64,000 bases of DNA from Thiotrichales bacterium (GCA_016936535.1 JAFGXP010000023.1:1-64000); one strand, 5' to 3'. Positions 49,214-60,475 are shown, numbered from the stretch's first letter. Numbers and translations: made by a program. The notes: a model not told the origin generated them from the sequence alone.

Positions 49214-50368
49214 ATGAATCCAGCAAACTGCAAAGTGATTGTCGGTCTTTCCGGCGGAGTGGACTCCTCGGTTGCCGCCCTTCTTTTAAAACAGCAAGGC
49301 TATCAAGTAGAAGGCCTGTTTATGAAAAATTGGGAAGGCGACGACACCGAAGATTATTGCCCCGCTGCCGCCGATTTAAAAGATGTGCAAGCGGTAGCAG
49401 AAAAGCTCGGCATTCCCGTTCACATTCAGAACTTTTCAAAAACCTATTGGGATAAAGTCTTTGCCCATTTTCTAGCGGAATATGCGGCGGGACGAACACC
49501 TAACCCAGACATTCTGTGCAACAAAGAAGTCAAGTTCAAAGCCTTTCTGGAACACGCCCTTGCACTGGGTGCCGATTTTATTGCAACCGGACACTATGCC
49601 AGAATTCAACGTGATTCAAGCGATAAGTGTTGGCTGCTAAAAGGACGAGACGACAACAAAGACCAAACCTATTTTTTATACACTTTGCAGCAACACCAAT
49701 TACAAAGAACGCTATTTCCCGTGGGGGAACTGACGAAACCAGAGGTGCGAAAATTAGCCGAGGATGCAGGGTTTATTACCCATGATAAAAAAGACAGTAC
49801 CGGCATCTGTTTTATTGGTGAACGCAAATTTAAAGATTTTCTGCAGCGCTTTTTACCGGCACAACCTGGCGACATCGTTGATGACCAAGGTCAGCTTATT
49901 GGTCGGCATGAAGGCTTGATGTATCACACCTTAGGTCAACGCAAAGGATTGGGTATTGGCGGCGGTCATGGTCAAGGTAACGATCCTTGGTATGCTGCGG
50001 ACAAAGATTTAGTCAATAACCGTTTAATTGCCGTGCAGAGCAAGCTGCACCCACTTTTACAACATCGTTACCTGCTTGCCAGTCAACTCGATTGGGTCAG
50101 TGGCCAAATGCCACCACTCAATCAAGTCCTAGAGGCCAAAATTCGCTATCGTCAAGCGCAACAACCCTGTCAATTGATTGCCACCGAACAGGGAGCCGTT
50201 CTCGTTGAGTTTAACGAACCGCAAACCGCGATTGCACCAGGGCAATCTGTGGTGTTTTATCAGGGAGACATCTGCTTAGGTGGCGGCATCATCCAGCAGC
50301 GATTGCACCACCCTGTGGCGGATTTAAGCACCAACCGCACAACCGATTCGATTGACGAATCATTTTAA
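49214..50368 (+). CDS. mnmA: tRNA-specific 2-thiouridylase MnmA
   Basis: A 384-residue enzyme that thiolates U34 of tRNA Lys, Glu and Gln. The PP-loop is [12 protein letters not shown]; the catalytic cysteines are C102 in [10 protein letters not shown] and C199 in [16 protein letters not shown] and the DQTYFLY segment ([10 protein letters not shown]) are conserved. The C-terminal beta-barrel is complete. hflD follows by eight bases, as in E. coli. Confidence 0.96.
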   Translation: MNPANCKVIVGLSGGVDSSVAALLLKQQGYQVEGLFMKNWEGDDTEDYCPAAADLKDVQAVAEKLGIPVHIQNFSKTYWDKVFAHFLAEYAAGRTPNPDILCNKEVKFKAFLEHALALGADFIATGHYARIQRDSSDKCWLLKGRDDNKDQTYFLYTLQQHQLQRTLFPVGELTKPEVRKLAEDAGFITHDKKDSTGICFIGERKFKDFLQRFLPAQPGDIVDDQGQLIGRHEGLMYHTLGQRKGLGIGGGHGQGNDPWYAADKDLVNNRLIAVQSKLHPLLQHRYLLASQLDWVSGQMPPLNQVLEAKIRYRQAQQPCQLIATEQGAVLVEFNEPQTAIAPGQSVVFYQGDICLGGGIIQQRLHHPVADLSTNRTTDSIDESF

Positions 50369-50376
50369 GGAGTTTT

Positions 50377-51114
50377 ATGCAAGACTACACACAGCACGAT
50401 AAAACCCTTGCACTGCTGGGTATTTATCAATGCGCCAAACTGGTACATGATCTCGCCAGTAGCGGCCAAACCGATGAACGCGCTTTTGCCGCGAGTCTTC
50501 AAAGCGTCTTCGTCGATAATCCCTCTGACACGCTCAATGTTTACGGCGACAGCACCGACAACCTTCAGCTGGGCATCGCAACCCTGCTTGGACAGATGCG
50601 TTCCGATATCGCCGTTGAACAGCGCAACCTGCAAATTACCCGCTACGCCTTAAACCTGATGATTTTAGCCAAAAAACTGTTGCAGCAAGGCACAGGCTTG
50701 CAGAACATTGGTCGCATTTTAGAAACGGCCAAAGCACAACAAAGTCATTTTGGGCCGCTGCACGAAAACGTTCTGGCCACACTTGCGCGCGCCTATACCG
50801 AAAACGTCAGTAACCTGCAGCCTCGGATTATGGTGAGTGGCCACCATACGCATCTGAGTAATCAACGCACCGCCAATAAAATTCGCGCACTCTTACTGGC
50901 GGGGATTCGTTCCGCACTCTTGTGGTATCAACTCGGTGGTTCGCGTTGGAATCTTATTTGGTCGCGTAAGCAGTATCTCAAAGCCGCTAAAGCCTTGCAA
51001 AACCCTTATTGGAAACCGCAACAGCCAGCACAAGACATCACTCCTGAAGCGAAGACAGCGGCTACCGAAGATTCAACACCACACGACGACACAAACAAAC
51101 CCAAAGGAGAGTAG
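50377..51114 (+). CDS. hflD: High frequency lysogenization protein HflD homolog
   Basis: A 245-residue largely helical protein of the HflD family. The N-terminal LLGIYQCAKLVHDLASSGQ, then DNLQLGIATLLGQM and RKQYLKAAKALL-like SRKQYLKAAKAL match. In E. coli HflD affects lambda CII, but its normal role is unclear. The last 40 residues (Pro/Ala/Glu/Thr rich) are an extra disordered tail beyond the E. coli length of 213. AAGGAG overlaps the mnmA stop. Confidence 0.92.
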   Translation: MQDYTQHDKTLALLGIYQCAKLVHDLASSGQTDERAFAASLQSVFVDNPSDTLNVYGDSTDNLQLGIATLLGQMRSDIAVEQRNLQITRYALNLMILAKKLLQQGTGLQNIGRILETAKAQQSHFGPLHENVLATLARAYTENVSNLQPRIMVSGHHTHLSNQRTANKIRALLLAGIRSALLWYQLGGSRWNLIWSRKQYLKAAKALQNPYWKPQQPAQDITPEAKTAATEDSTPHDDTNKPKGE

Positions 51115-51148
51115 TGACTGTCTTGCGGTTTCGCGCTGCTTTATCGAT

Positions 51149-51180
51149 AAAAAAACCGCCTTGAGAGGCGGTTTTTTGCT
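51149..51180. terminator. Bidirectional terminator between hflD and ppiD
   Basis: Stem ACCGCC / GGCGGT with flanking A6/T6 runs and loop TTGAGA, between converging genes. Confidence 0.93.
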
Positions 51181-51198
51181 TTTCAATTCACCCCACGT

Positions 51199-53106
51199 TT
51201 AACGAAGGGTTTGGTAAATCGCTTTTTTCTCAATATCGGCTTGCGCATGCAAGGCGTCAATTCGTGCCGAAAGCTCAGCATTAGCGGTCAACTGCAAATA
51301 CCCTTCTTGTAAAGCAGAGCGGGCTTGCGGCTCAAGCGATTGATTACGCAAACCTTTCAGTTGCAATAAGATGGTATCTCCAGTACTCAATTGAAAACGG
51401 TGCCAAACACGGGCATCTGCACTGGAAGGCTTGGGTGCCTTAAAGGCTTCACTGACCATCTGTGGCAACAAGGTTTGACTATTACGATCAATCCACCCCA
51501 CGTTCTGCCATTCCACGCCAGCTTGCATTAACGACTCTGGCTGCTCGCCAGACTGCAATTTTTGCAATAACGTCTCGGCCAGCTTGGCGGCCTCGGCAAT
51601 CGCTGCCTCGCGCACAAGGTCTTGGCGAATTTGATCGGCCACATCCGACAAAGGCTTCTGACGTTCTTCTTCATAGCGATTTAAACGCAAAGCTACTGCG
51701 CGGTTGTCTGGCAACTCAATCGCCGTGGAGTTCAAATTATCGCGTAACACCTCATCCGAAAATGCCGCTTGAATCACTTTAGTCTCTGCAAAAATCGGAT
51801 CATTACCACCGCTGCGGCTGAAAAAGTCAGAGGATTTAACCTGCAATCCCAAGGCTTCTGCAGCAGGCGCTAAACTATCGGCCTGCTCATAGACTTGAGC
51901 CGTCAGCGTTTCTAGCAACTCATAATAACGCTTTTCAGCTTGTTGACTTTTGAGTTGCGCAAGCGCTTCAGAGCGAACTTCCTCCAAAGGGGCGATCTGC
52001 TGTGGAAGAATTTTTTTCAGCGCAATCAAGTGATAACCAAACTCCGTTTTTACGGGCTCAGAGATCTGGCCTTCTTGCATGGAAAAGACCGCCTGATCAA
52101 ATTCTGGCACCATCATGCCCTGTTCAAAGCGTCCAAGCTCCCCACCACTGATTGCCGAACCTGGATCTTCCGATTGAGTTTTAGCCAATTCAGCAAAGTC
52201 TTCTCCAGCTTTTAACTTGGCTTGAATTTCTTGAATTTTTTGCAAAGCCTTTTGTTCAGAAGCTTCATCACCCACTTGCATTCGAATCAAAATATGGCTC
52301 GCCTCGCGCTGCTCTGGCGTCGTGAAAAGCGATTGATTCTCTTGGTAAAATTGAGAAATCTCTTCTTCCGTTGGCGTAATGCTGGCGGCTAAATCGGCTT
52401 GTGACAGTTCAAGGTAATCCACTTTAACTTGCTCAGGGGTGACATATTGCGCCTTATCTTTTTCGTAAACCTGCGCAATCTGCTCTTCGCTGATTTGCAC
52501 CGTTTCTAAAAACGGACGTTGATCGACACGCAGATAGGCAATCTCACGCTCTTGCGTTTGCAATTGGCCCAACTGCTCCACTTCCGATGCCGTGACAAAA
52601 GCAGAACTCATGAGTAAGTTTTTGAACTGGCCTTCTAAAAGGAATTGGCGCTGTTCGTATTCAAAACGCGCCACACTGAAACCGTTTCGCTGCAAAATGT
52701 CTTGATAGACCTTTTCAGAAAAAGCGCCTTCTTGTTGGAAGACTTCGGCCGTTTGAATTGCCGCCGCAAGTTGCGGATCTGAAATCAACATCGATTGTGA
52801 CTCAGCCCATTGTTGAATTAATTTTGACTCAATCAAGGCATCCAAAACCTGTTCACGCAAGGTTTCATCCTGCACAACCGTGTCATACATATCACCGAAC
52901 TGCTGTTGTAAACGCAGTTTCTGTGCATTATAGAGCGTTAAAAATTCACTGCTGTTAATCGCCTCACCGTTGACTTCGGCTACGGTGACAGTTTTGTCGC
53001 CTTGCGCGTATTGCTCAATGCCAAACAGAGCGAACACAATAATAATCAGCCCGATAATCACCCAAGCGACCCAGCCCTGGGCGCGATCGCGAATAGCTTG
53101 TAACAT
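51199..53106 (-). CDS. ppiD: Periplasmic folding chaperone PpiD (SurA-N and parvulin domains)
   Basis: A 635-residue inner-membrane protein with a single N-terminal anchor (WVAWVIIGLIIIVFALFGI). A SurA_N-like chaperone region follows (EVNGEAINSSEF), and a parvulin PPIase domain lies near residues 260-370 (ASHILIRMQVG, SGGELGRFEQGMMVPEFDQAVF core, FGYHLIALK). It helps outer-membrane proteins leave the Sec translocon. I set the start at 53106 (AAGGA six bases upstream) instead of the first codon at 53133. hupB or lon, often next to ppiD, are not here. Confidence 0.92.
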   Translation of the reverse strand: MLQAIRDRAQGWVAWVIIGLIIIVFALFGIEQYAQGDKTVTVAEVNGEAINSSEFLTLYNAQKLRLQQQFGDMYDTVVQDETLREQVLDALIESKLIQQWAESQSMLISDPQLAAAIQTAEVFQQEGAFSEKVYQDILQRNGFSVARFEYEQRQFLLEGQFKNLLMSSAFVTASEVEQLGQLQTQEREIAYLRVDQRPFLETVQISEEQIAQVYEKDKAQYVTPEQVKVDYLELSQADLAASITPTEEEISQFYQENQSLFTTPEQREASHILIRMQVGDEASEQKALQKIQEIQAKLKAGEDFAELAKTQSEDPGSAISGGELGRFEQGMMVPEFDQAVFSMQEGQISEPVKTEFGYHLIALKKILPQQIAPLEEVRSEALAQLKSQQAEKRYYELLETLTAQVYEQADSLAPAAEALGLQVKSSDFFSRSGGNDPIFAETKVIQAAFSDEVLRDNLNSTAIELPDNRAVALRLNRYEEERQKPLSDVADQIRQDLVREAAIAEAAKLAETLLQKLQSGEQPESLMQAGVEWQNVGWIDRNSQTLLPQMVSEAFKAPKPSSADARVWHRFQLSTGDTILLQLKGLRNQSLEPQARSALQEGYLQLTANAELSARIDALHAQADIEKKAIYQTLR

Positions 53107-53213
53107 GTGCTTTCCTTCGTTGCAAAAATCCAATTAAATCGGCGGTAATAATACCAAGCTCTGTTAGGGCTTTCATTATATTTAGCCAGTGTTTCACGTT
53201 TCTTCAGGCCATA

Positions 53214-53246
53214 AACAAAAAACCCAAGCACAAGGCTTGGGGTTTT
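53214..53246 (-). terminator. Rho-independent terminator after purA
   Basis: Stem CCCAAGC / GCTTGGG (53223-53229 with 53235-53241), loop ACAAG, followed on the minus strand by six T residues, about 40 bases past the purA stop. Confidence 0.85.
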
Positions 53247-53281
53247 TCAGTAAAACGCATCACATTCAGCTTAAATTTCGC

Positions 53282-54667
<1,386 letters not shown>

Positions 54668-54680
54668 TCGGAGATCTGGA

Positions 54681-55847
54681 TTACACCAGATTCCAGCTTG
54701 CGCCCTGCTTTTCTAAACGGCGGGCACCGGCTGGAATGGTCTGCGGCTCATAGGCCTTAATCACTTGAATCCCCTGCTGTTTGAGTTCCGCTACCTTAAG
54801 CTGTAAGGCGGGATCGGCCGCACAGGGCGAATAAACGGTTTCTTGCGCCACTTGATTGATTACCGGTAACAAATCCAAAGCCGTGCGCAAATCCAAACTA
54901 AAACCGGTTGCCGGTAAGGCTAAACCGAAATCGGCACTGATATTGTCATAACGTCCGCCATTGGCAATCGGTTGCAAACATCCGCAGGCGCTGTAGGCAG
55001 CAAAAATCACCCCTGTGTGGTATTCATAACCGCGAATATCCGCAAAATCGAGGTGAATCGACAGTCCAGGACGGGCTTGAACCAGATGCGAAACAACGCC
55101 TTGCATGTGTGCAAGATACGAATCAAGCCGCGCCGAAAGGCCTGTTAAATGTGTTTGAGCCTGTTCCATCACCATTTCGGCATCGCCACACAAATTCATC
55201 AACTGAGTAAAGCGAAGCGTCCATTCTGACGCAGGTAACTGCGCAACAAACGCCTCAAACTCAGGAATTGCCTTGCGTTCAAGCACATCAATTAACTGGG
55301 TTTGCAATTCATTTGACAAGCCGGCCAATTGCATCAATTCGTCCACAACGCCAACATGACCAAGGCTGAGTTTGGTCGTTAAAGGCAGACGCGTCAAGCT
55401 CTCCAACATGAGCTCAATGATTTCCAAATCGCTTTGTAATCCGCTGTGGCCAAAAATTTCCGCGCCAACTTGAATCGGACTGCGCGATCCCTTGGCTTTG
55501 TTGTTACGCGTTTTGAGCACTTCGCCAACATAGCATAAGCGTGAAATACGATCGTTGGCTTTGAGCCGATTGGCCACAATACGAGCGATTTGCGGCGTAA
55601 TGTCGGCACGTACGCCCATCATCCGACCACTTTCTTGATCGGTAAAGCGGCAGGTTTCAATCGCCAAATGGCGCGCAGTACCGGTTAAAAGCGAGTCGGT
55701 AAATTCGGCCAAGGGCGGCAGAACCAAATCGTATCCGGACAGTTGGAAACCGTCGATTAACTGACGGCGATAAGCTTCAAGCTTTTGAGCTTGTGGCGGT
55801 AACAGGTCTTCCAGGCCCTCAGGCGTAAACCAGGTCGATTGTTGCAT
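54681..55847 (-). CDS. hisZ: ATP phosphoribosyltransferase regulatory subunit
   Basis: A 388-residue HisRS-like paralogue that pairs with short-form HisG in the first step of histidine synthesis. It shows the class II fold (TPEGLEDLLPPQA, MGVRADITPQIARIV, LCYVGEVLKTR, GGRYDNISADFG) but lacks the histidyl-tRNA synthetase anticodon domain. hisG is not in the window. It lies between the DUF2065 gene and purA, the usual location of hisZ in this lineage. Confidence 0.94.
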   Translation of the reverse strand: MQQSTWFTPEGLEDLLPPQAQKLEAYRRQLIDGFQLSGYDLVLPPLAEFTDSLLTGTARHLAIETCRFTDQESGRMMGVRADITPQIARIVANRLKANDRISRLCYVGEVLKTRNNKAKGSRSPIQVGAEIFGHSGLQSDLEIIELMLESLTRLPLTTKLSLGHVGVVDELMQLAGLSNELQTQLIDVLERKAIPEFEAFVAQLPASEWTLRFTQLMNLCGDAEMVMEQAQTHLTGLSARLDSYLAHMQGVVSHLVQARPGLSIHLDFADIRGYEYHTGVIFAAYSACGCLQPIANGGRYDNISADFGLALPATGFSLDLRTALDLLPVINQVAQETVYSPCAADPALQLKVAELKQQGIQVIKAYEPQTIPAGARRLEKQGASWNLV

Positions 55848-55912
55848 TGTGGACTTCTTTAATCTTGAATGAATGTTGATAAATCGGCGTATTGTAAAAC
55901 AATTTCGCCCGC

Positions 55913-56098
55913 TTAACGAAAAATAAGTAGCAGAATCATCCCTAAGCCAATTGAGATTAGGCCCATGATTCGCAAGTGATTCTCAGGTTGATTGGCCGCT
56001 TCGCGCATAATGCGTTGCCAAAAGTGCGGCGCCGCAAAAGGCAAAAGGCCCTCCAAAATCAAGACCAAAGCGATGGCGGTCATCAGAAGTTCAAACAT
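55913..56098 (-). CDS. DUF2065 small membrane protein (YjeT-like)
   Basis: A 61-residue protein with two hydrophobic helices (LLMTAIALVLILEGLLPF and LRIMGLISIGLGMILLLIF), joined by a basic amphipathic turn with PHFWQRIMREA. This is the YjeT/DUF2065 family, found after hflC in many gammaproteobacteria; function unknown. A hairpin terminator lies only a few bases upstream of its start, so its expression is puzzling. Confidence 0.88.
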   Translation of the reverse strand: MFELLMTAIALVLILEGLLPFAAPHFWQRIMREAANQPENHLRIMGLISIGLGMILLLIFR

Positions 56099-56103
56099 AA
56101 GCC

Positions 56104-56130
56104 CATAAAAAAGGTGGGTTACCCCACCTT
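56104..56130 (-). terminator. Rho-independent terminator after hflC
   Basis: Perfect 8-bp stem AAGGTGGG / CCCACCTT (56111-56118 with 56123-56130), followed on the minus strand by six T residues. It lies between the hflC stop and the DUF2065 start, leaving little room for a ribosome site. Confidence 0.85.
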
Positions 56131-56153
56131 ATTCCCATTAAATCTTAAATGGA

Positions 56154-57017
56154 TTACTGAACCTGCCCACGGTCATTAAAGTATTTAAAGAAATCGGATT
56201 TTGGATCAACAACCAAGACATCGGATTTATCTTTAAAGCTTTTCTGATACGCATTCAAGCTGTGATAAAAAGAGTAGAACTCTGGATTTTGATTATAGGC
56301 TTTTGCATAAACTTCAGCGGCTTTGGCATCGCCCTCCCCGCGAATAATCTCCGCTTGAGAATAGGCTTCTGCCAAAATCACGGAACGCTGACGATCGGCA
56401 TCAGCACGGATACGTTCTGCCGCTTCAGCACCTTTAGAGCGTAAATCTTTGGCAACACGATTACGTTCTGCTTCCATACGACGGTAAACCGATTCCGAAA
56501 TATCTTGTGCCAAATCAATACGCTTGATCCGCACGTCTTCAACTTCAATCCCAAAATCATCGGTAGCGCGATCGGTTGTCGCCTTAATGGCACGCGCAAT
56601 TTGAACGCGCTCTCCTGAGATAACTTCACGAACCGTGCGATTACCGAATTCTGCACGTAAACCGTCTTTAACAATTTGACCTAAACGCATGTTTGCCAAA
56701 CGGTAATCACCATTCATCGTCGTATAGAACTTGGCGACATCTTTAACGCGCCAGCGTACAAAAGAATCCACAATTAAGTTCTTTTTCTCACTGGTTAAAA
56801 AACGCTCTGGTTCAGAGTCAAAAGTCTGCAGACGCGCATCAAAATGGCGAACGTTGTTGACAAACGGCAGTTTGAAATGCAAACCGGGTTGAACATCCGA
56901 TTTTACAATTTCCCCAAGTCGCAAGACCACTGCGGTTTCCCATTGGTTTACCGTATAAACTGAGCCACTACCCACAAACAGCACAACGGCAATCAGGATT
57001 GAGAAGATGGATTTCAT
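56154..57017 (-). CDS. hflC: Protease modulator HflC
   Basis: A 287-residue membrane-anchored SPFH/prohibitin protein that forms large HflKC complexes around FtsH. An N-terminal anchor (ILIAVVLFVGSGSVY) is followed by the SPFH domain (VLRLGEIV, PGLHFKLPFVN, DARLQTFD) and a coiled-coil stretch rich in Glu/Ala/Arg (RMEAERNRVAKDLRSKG). Its start overlaps the hflK stop by one base. Confidence 0.95.
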   Translation of the reverse strand: MKSIFSILIAVVLFVGSGSVYTVNQWETAVVLRLGEIVKSDVQPGLHFKLPFVNNVRHFDARLQTFDSEPERFLTSEKKNLIVDSFVRWRVKDVAKFYTTMNGDYRLANMRLGQIVKDGLRAEFGNRTVREVISGERVQIARAIKATTDRATDDFGIEVEDVRIKRIDLAQDISESVYRRMEAERNRVAKDLRSKGAEAAERIRADADRQRSVILAEAYSQAEIIRGEGDAKAAEVYAKAYNQNPEFYSFYHSLNAYQKSFKDKSDVLVVDPKSDFFKYFNDRGQVQ

Positions 57018-58228
57018 TAACGTAGCTCCCTACTTCTTAAAAGTTCGCGAATATTGGACGTGGGTTGCGAAGCGGTACCATTATTAGCGGCCGAACCGCT
57101 CTGGGTGGATGGCATCATCTCTTGCGGCTTAAACGGAATTGTTGCTTGTCCGGATCCCACCATTTTATCCAACGGCAAATAGAGCAAATTATTGGTTCCA
57201 GACGAACCGACAAAGACTTTCGATGTGCTACTCAACACATTGCTTACGGCATCAATATACAAACGATTACGCGTAACTTCTGGTGCCTTCTCATACTCAC
57301 CAACAATACTGACAAAACGAGAAGACTCACCCACCGCTTGCGCAATCACCTGTTCGCGATAAGCACTGGCTTCTTCCAATTGACGAGCCGCTTGACCGCG
57401 TGCCACCGGTAAGATTTCATTCGAGTAAGCTTCAGCTTCGTTAATTAAACGTTCGCGGTCCTCACGCGCTTTCACCACATCGGCAAACGCTGCTTGAACC
57501 TGCTCAGGAGGCTGAGCATCTTGTAAGTTGACAGAAGTTATTAAAATACCTGTGTTGTAGGCATCCAAACGTTCCTGGGCTTTTTGCTGCACACTGGCAA
57601 CCACATCGTTACGCCCTTCAGTCAATACAAAATCCATCGTATTTTGACCAACCACTTCGCGCAGCGCACTCTCAACAGAAATCCGCAAAGACTCATCTGG
57701 ATCAACGGTTTGGAACAGATAATCGCTGGCGCTGCGCACTTGGTACTGCACGGCGATCTTGAGATCGACAATGTTCTCATCTTGCGTCAACATCAAGGAT
57801 TCGCTGGCAACAGAACCACTGCGATTGCGACCGTCCGAACGGTAGCCAATTTCTGAAGTACGAATTTGATCAACGTTTACAATGCGGACATTTTCAATCG
57901 GGTATGGAAGGTGCCAGTGTGGACCTGCTTTTGTCTCTTCTACATAAGCACCAAAACGGGTCACAACGCCACGCTCAGCCGGATCGACAATGTAGATACC
58001 TGATAGCATCCACACCACGCCGACTACCCCGAGGATTGCAACCGTTGCTTTGCCGTTCAGGCCTCCAGATCCATCCCCACCCGAGAATTTTTCGGTAGCT
58101 TTTTTCAGTAACTGACTCAAGTCATCATTACCATTGCGTTTTGGGCCGCGCGGTGAATTGCCTCCGCCGTTATTCCCTGAATTGCCCCAAGGATCTTGTC
58201 CCGGTTTACCTGGTTCGTTCCAAGCCAT
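57017..58228 (-). CDS. hflK: Protease modulator HflK
   Basis: A 403-residue partner of HflC. It begins with the typical Gly/Asn/Pro-rich cytoplasmic head (MAWNEPGKPGQDPWG), then one membrane helix near residue 65-85, the SPFH domain (ERGVVTRFGAYVEE, GPHWHLPYPIE) and a long helical segment with QPPEQVQAAFADVVKAREDRE cut at the QPPEQV hallmark. The C-terminus ends with a Ser/Gly/Asn-rich tail. Confidence 0.95.
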   Translation of the reverse strand: MAWNEPGKPGQDPWGNSGNNGGGNSPRGPKRNGNDDLSQLLKKATEKFSGGDGSGGLNGKATVAILGVVGVVWMLSGIYIVDPAERGVVTRFGAYVEETKAGPHWHLPYPIENVRIVNVDQIRTSEIGYRSDGRNRSGSVASESLMLTQDENIVDLKIAVQYQVRSASDYLFQTVDPDESLRISVESALREVVGQNTMDFVLTEGRNDVVASVQQKAQERLDAYNTGILITSVNLQDAQPPEQVQAAFADVVKAREDRERLINEAEAYSNEILPVARGQAARQLEEASAYREQVIAQAVGESSRFVSIVGEYEKAPEVTRNRLYIDAVSNVLSSTSKVFVGSSGTNNLLYLPLDKMVGSGQATIPFKPQEMMPSTQSGSAANNGTASQPTSNIRELLRSRELR

Positions 58229-58462
58229 TCAACCATCTCCATGCAATTTAGCATTGTCTGCGTTCGGTTTAGACTGCGCGAATAACGGTGAAATGTACCT
58301 GCGCAGGCTCTAAGCCACGAATTTCGATATTGTAGAGAGTCTAATCTCAAATGTCATCTATTAAGGTTTTTTATCAATCCTCTATCCAGCTTTAGGTTTT
58401 TTGATACCACTGACCTGGGTATCGCGGGCAAAGGTGACTTGCCGACTCGGTTAAAACTAGAC

Positions 58463-59773
58463 TCACTGAGCGGCTGATTCAATCACTTCCGCTTTCAACA
58501 ACTCCGGCCATGTCTTTAGGCTTTGCCACTCTTGCTCGGTTAAGCTCATGGTGAACAAGCTATTACCTTGTTCATCAAAGCCTTCTTGCAAAATGGTGCC
58601 CAACTGATAGAGTTGGGCGCGTTTTTTGCCCGCCGCCACATCCAAAACCAAAGACACAGTGTAAAAACGCCCCTTAAAAAAGGAGGCCACTGCGTCCATC
58701 ATTAATTCAACACCCAAACCTTGTTGTGCCGAAATCCAAACCCGAATCGGCGTCACACCGTCTTCCGCCCAATCCACCTTAGGCTCCATTGGCGTTTCTA
58801 GGGCATCAATCTTATTAAAGATTTGCAACTGGGGTACGTCTTGCGCCCCTACTTCCTGAATAACGTCTTGCACATCCGCCATTTTCTCATCACGATGCTC
58901 GTCCGAGGCGTCAATCAAATGAATCAACAAACTGGCTTCGCGTGTCTCTTCCAGCGTAGAACGAAAAGCGGTTACCAAATCATGAGGAATATGGCGAATA
59001 AACCCTACCGTATCGGCAAAAATGACCTCGCCGGCGCCTGGTAAGCGCACCTTGCGTAAGGTCGAATCTAAGGTCGCAAACAATCGATCTTCCGCATAGA
59101 CGCCTGCCGAAGTCAGATAATTAAAGAGCGTCGATTTCCCCGCATTGGTGTATCCAACAATAGTCACGGTTGGCATTTCTGATTTTTGTCTTGAGCGACG
59201 ACTTAAATCACGCTGTTTACGGACCTTTTCAATTTTCGACTCAAGCTGCTTGATGCGACCTTGCACTAAGCGGCGGTCGGTTTCCAACTGCGTTTCTCCA
59301 GGGCCTCGCGCGCCAATACCACCTTGACGATCCAAATGGCTCCAACCGCGTACCAGACGGGTGGACATCCGTTTAAGCAGCGCCAACTCAACCTGCAACT
59401 TTCCTTCATGTGAGCGTGCGCGCTGAGCAAAAATATCCAGAATCAAACCGACTCGATCGAGAACCTGTACCCCCAAGAAATCACTTAAATTGCGCTCTTG
59501 TGCAGGGCTTAGCGCATGATTAAAAATCACCACGTCGGCCTCATGCAAAGTCACAGCGTCCTTAATTTCTTCCGCTTTGCCCTTGCCAATAAAATACTTA
59601 GCGTCAGGGTAACTGCGTTTGGTCGTAATTAGGGTGCAAATGGCTGCGCCGGCTGAATCAACCAGCTCATAGAGCTCATCCAACTCTTCACGATCAGCTT
59701 CTTGATAAAAATCTACGTGCACCAATACGGCGCGTTCTAAATCGCGTCTTTCCAGACGATCAAATAATTCCAT
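58463..59773 (-). CDS. hflX: GTPase HflX
   Basis: A 436-residue ribosome-associated GTPase that splits stalled or heat-damaged ribosomes. The N-terminal HflX domain includes FIGKGKAEEIKD, the Gly-rich GARGPGETQLETDRR, and the G domain has GYTNAGKSTLFN (G1), DTVGFIRHIPHDLV (G3) and NKID (G4). A 234-base spacer without a recognised gene separates it from hflK. Confidence 0.96.
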   Translation of the reverse strand: MELFDRLERRDLERAVLVHVDFYQEADREELDELYELVDSAGAAICTLITTKRSYPDAKYFIGKGKAEEIKDAVTLHEADVVIFNHALSPAQERNLSDFLGVQVLDRVGLILDIFAQRARSHEGKLQVELALLKRMSTRLVRGWSHLDRQGGIGARGPGETQLETDRRLVQGRIKQLESKIEKVRKQRDLSRRSRQKSEMPTVTIVGYTNAGKSTLFNYLTSAGVYAEDRLFATLDSTLRKVRLPGAGEVIFADTVGFIRHIPHDLVTAFRSTLEETREASLLIHLIDASDEHRDEKMADVQDVIQEVGAQDVPQLQIFNKIDALETPMEPKVDWAEDGVTPIRVWISAQQGLGVELMMDAVASFFKGRFYTVSLVLDVAAGKKRAQLYQLGTILQEGFDEQGNSLFTMSLTEQEWQSLKTWPELLKAEVIESAAQ

Positions 59774-59808
59774 GCAATTTCCGGGCGTTAGGGATTAGCG
59801 GGGTCGCT

Positions 59809-59814
59809 ATTATA
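59809..59814 (-). promoter_or_regulatory. Candidate -10 element for hflX
   Basis: TATAAT on the minus strand, 36 bases before the hflX start; the -35 is weak (TTGTTC at a 19-base spacing). Confidence 0.4.
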
Positions 59815-59940
59815 GGAGAAGTGTTTGTTAGCAGAACAACTAAAATACTTGACACATTTTGACGCAAAGGCACAAGACTACCCTTATTCGGTTGAGCCTT
59901 GACGACTTGGTATTACCGAGCAAGCTAATAAGGAGTTGGG

Positions 59941-60007
59941 CGAATCGACCGAGTGTCAATCCGCAGGAGGCTCATCTGCACGGATTGAAGTGCAGATAAG
60001 CGATTCG
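59941..60007. repeat. Nested inverted repeats between hfq and hflX
   Basis: An inner perfect 8-bp stem ATCTGCAC / GTGCAGAT (59974-59981 with 59990-59997) is enclosed by outer arms CGAATCG (59941-59947) and CGATTCG (60001-60007). The inner loop (GGATTG) can also pair with CAATCC at 59967-59972. It lies just past the hfq stop, so it would be in the hfq 3' untranslated region. Confidence 0.7.
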
Positions 60008-60018
60008 AGAGCAAGAAA

Positions 60019-60282
60019 TTAGACCGTTACTGCCTCGGTAGGCGCTGGGGATTGATCTTGACCAAACTCGTAAGGCTTTGGATCACGCATCGGCACAATC
60101 GTCGAAATAGCGTGCTTATAGACCATTTGGGTCACATTCGAACGCAATAACACCACAAATTGGTCAAAGGAATCGACTTTACCTTGAAGTTTTACCCCAT
60201 TAACGAGATAGATTGAGACGTTAATTCGCTCTTTACGCAGCGCATTTAAATAAGGGTCTTGAATAGGTAGTGCCTTAGTCAC
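60019..60282 (-). CDS. hfq: RNA chaperone Hfq
   Basis: An 87-residue Sm-like hexameric RNA chaperone for small RNA pairing. Sm1 is [19 protein letters not shown] and Sm2 is [12 protein letters not shown], with [12 protein letters not shown] before them forming the distal/proximal RNA surfaces. The C-terminal tail (about 20 residues) is acidic. The open frame starts at 60324, but a GTG at 60282 with GGAGAG upstream gives the canonical Hfq N-terminus. It lies between miaA and hflX. Confidence 0.96.
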   Translation of the reverse strand: MTKALPIQDPYLNALRKERINVSIYLVNGVKLQGKVDSFDQFVVLLRSNVTQMVYKHAISTIVPMRDPKPYEFGQDQSPAPTEAVTV

Positions 60283-60475
60283 TTGAACTCTCCATACTGA
60301 TTTCGGGTTGGCATAAAAGAACAATACGGCCTGCCAAACCCAAGTTATTGTTATTTTTTATTGTTTTCCCCACCACAACTGGCGTGAGGGCACTCTTTGA
60401 ACGTAAATGCGAAGTGAGGATATCACAGCCAGATGTAAAAAATTTATCAATAAATCTAATAACCCCAGCAATCAA

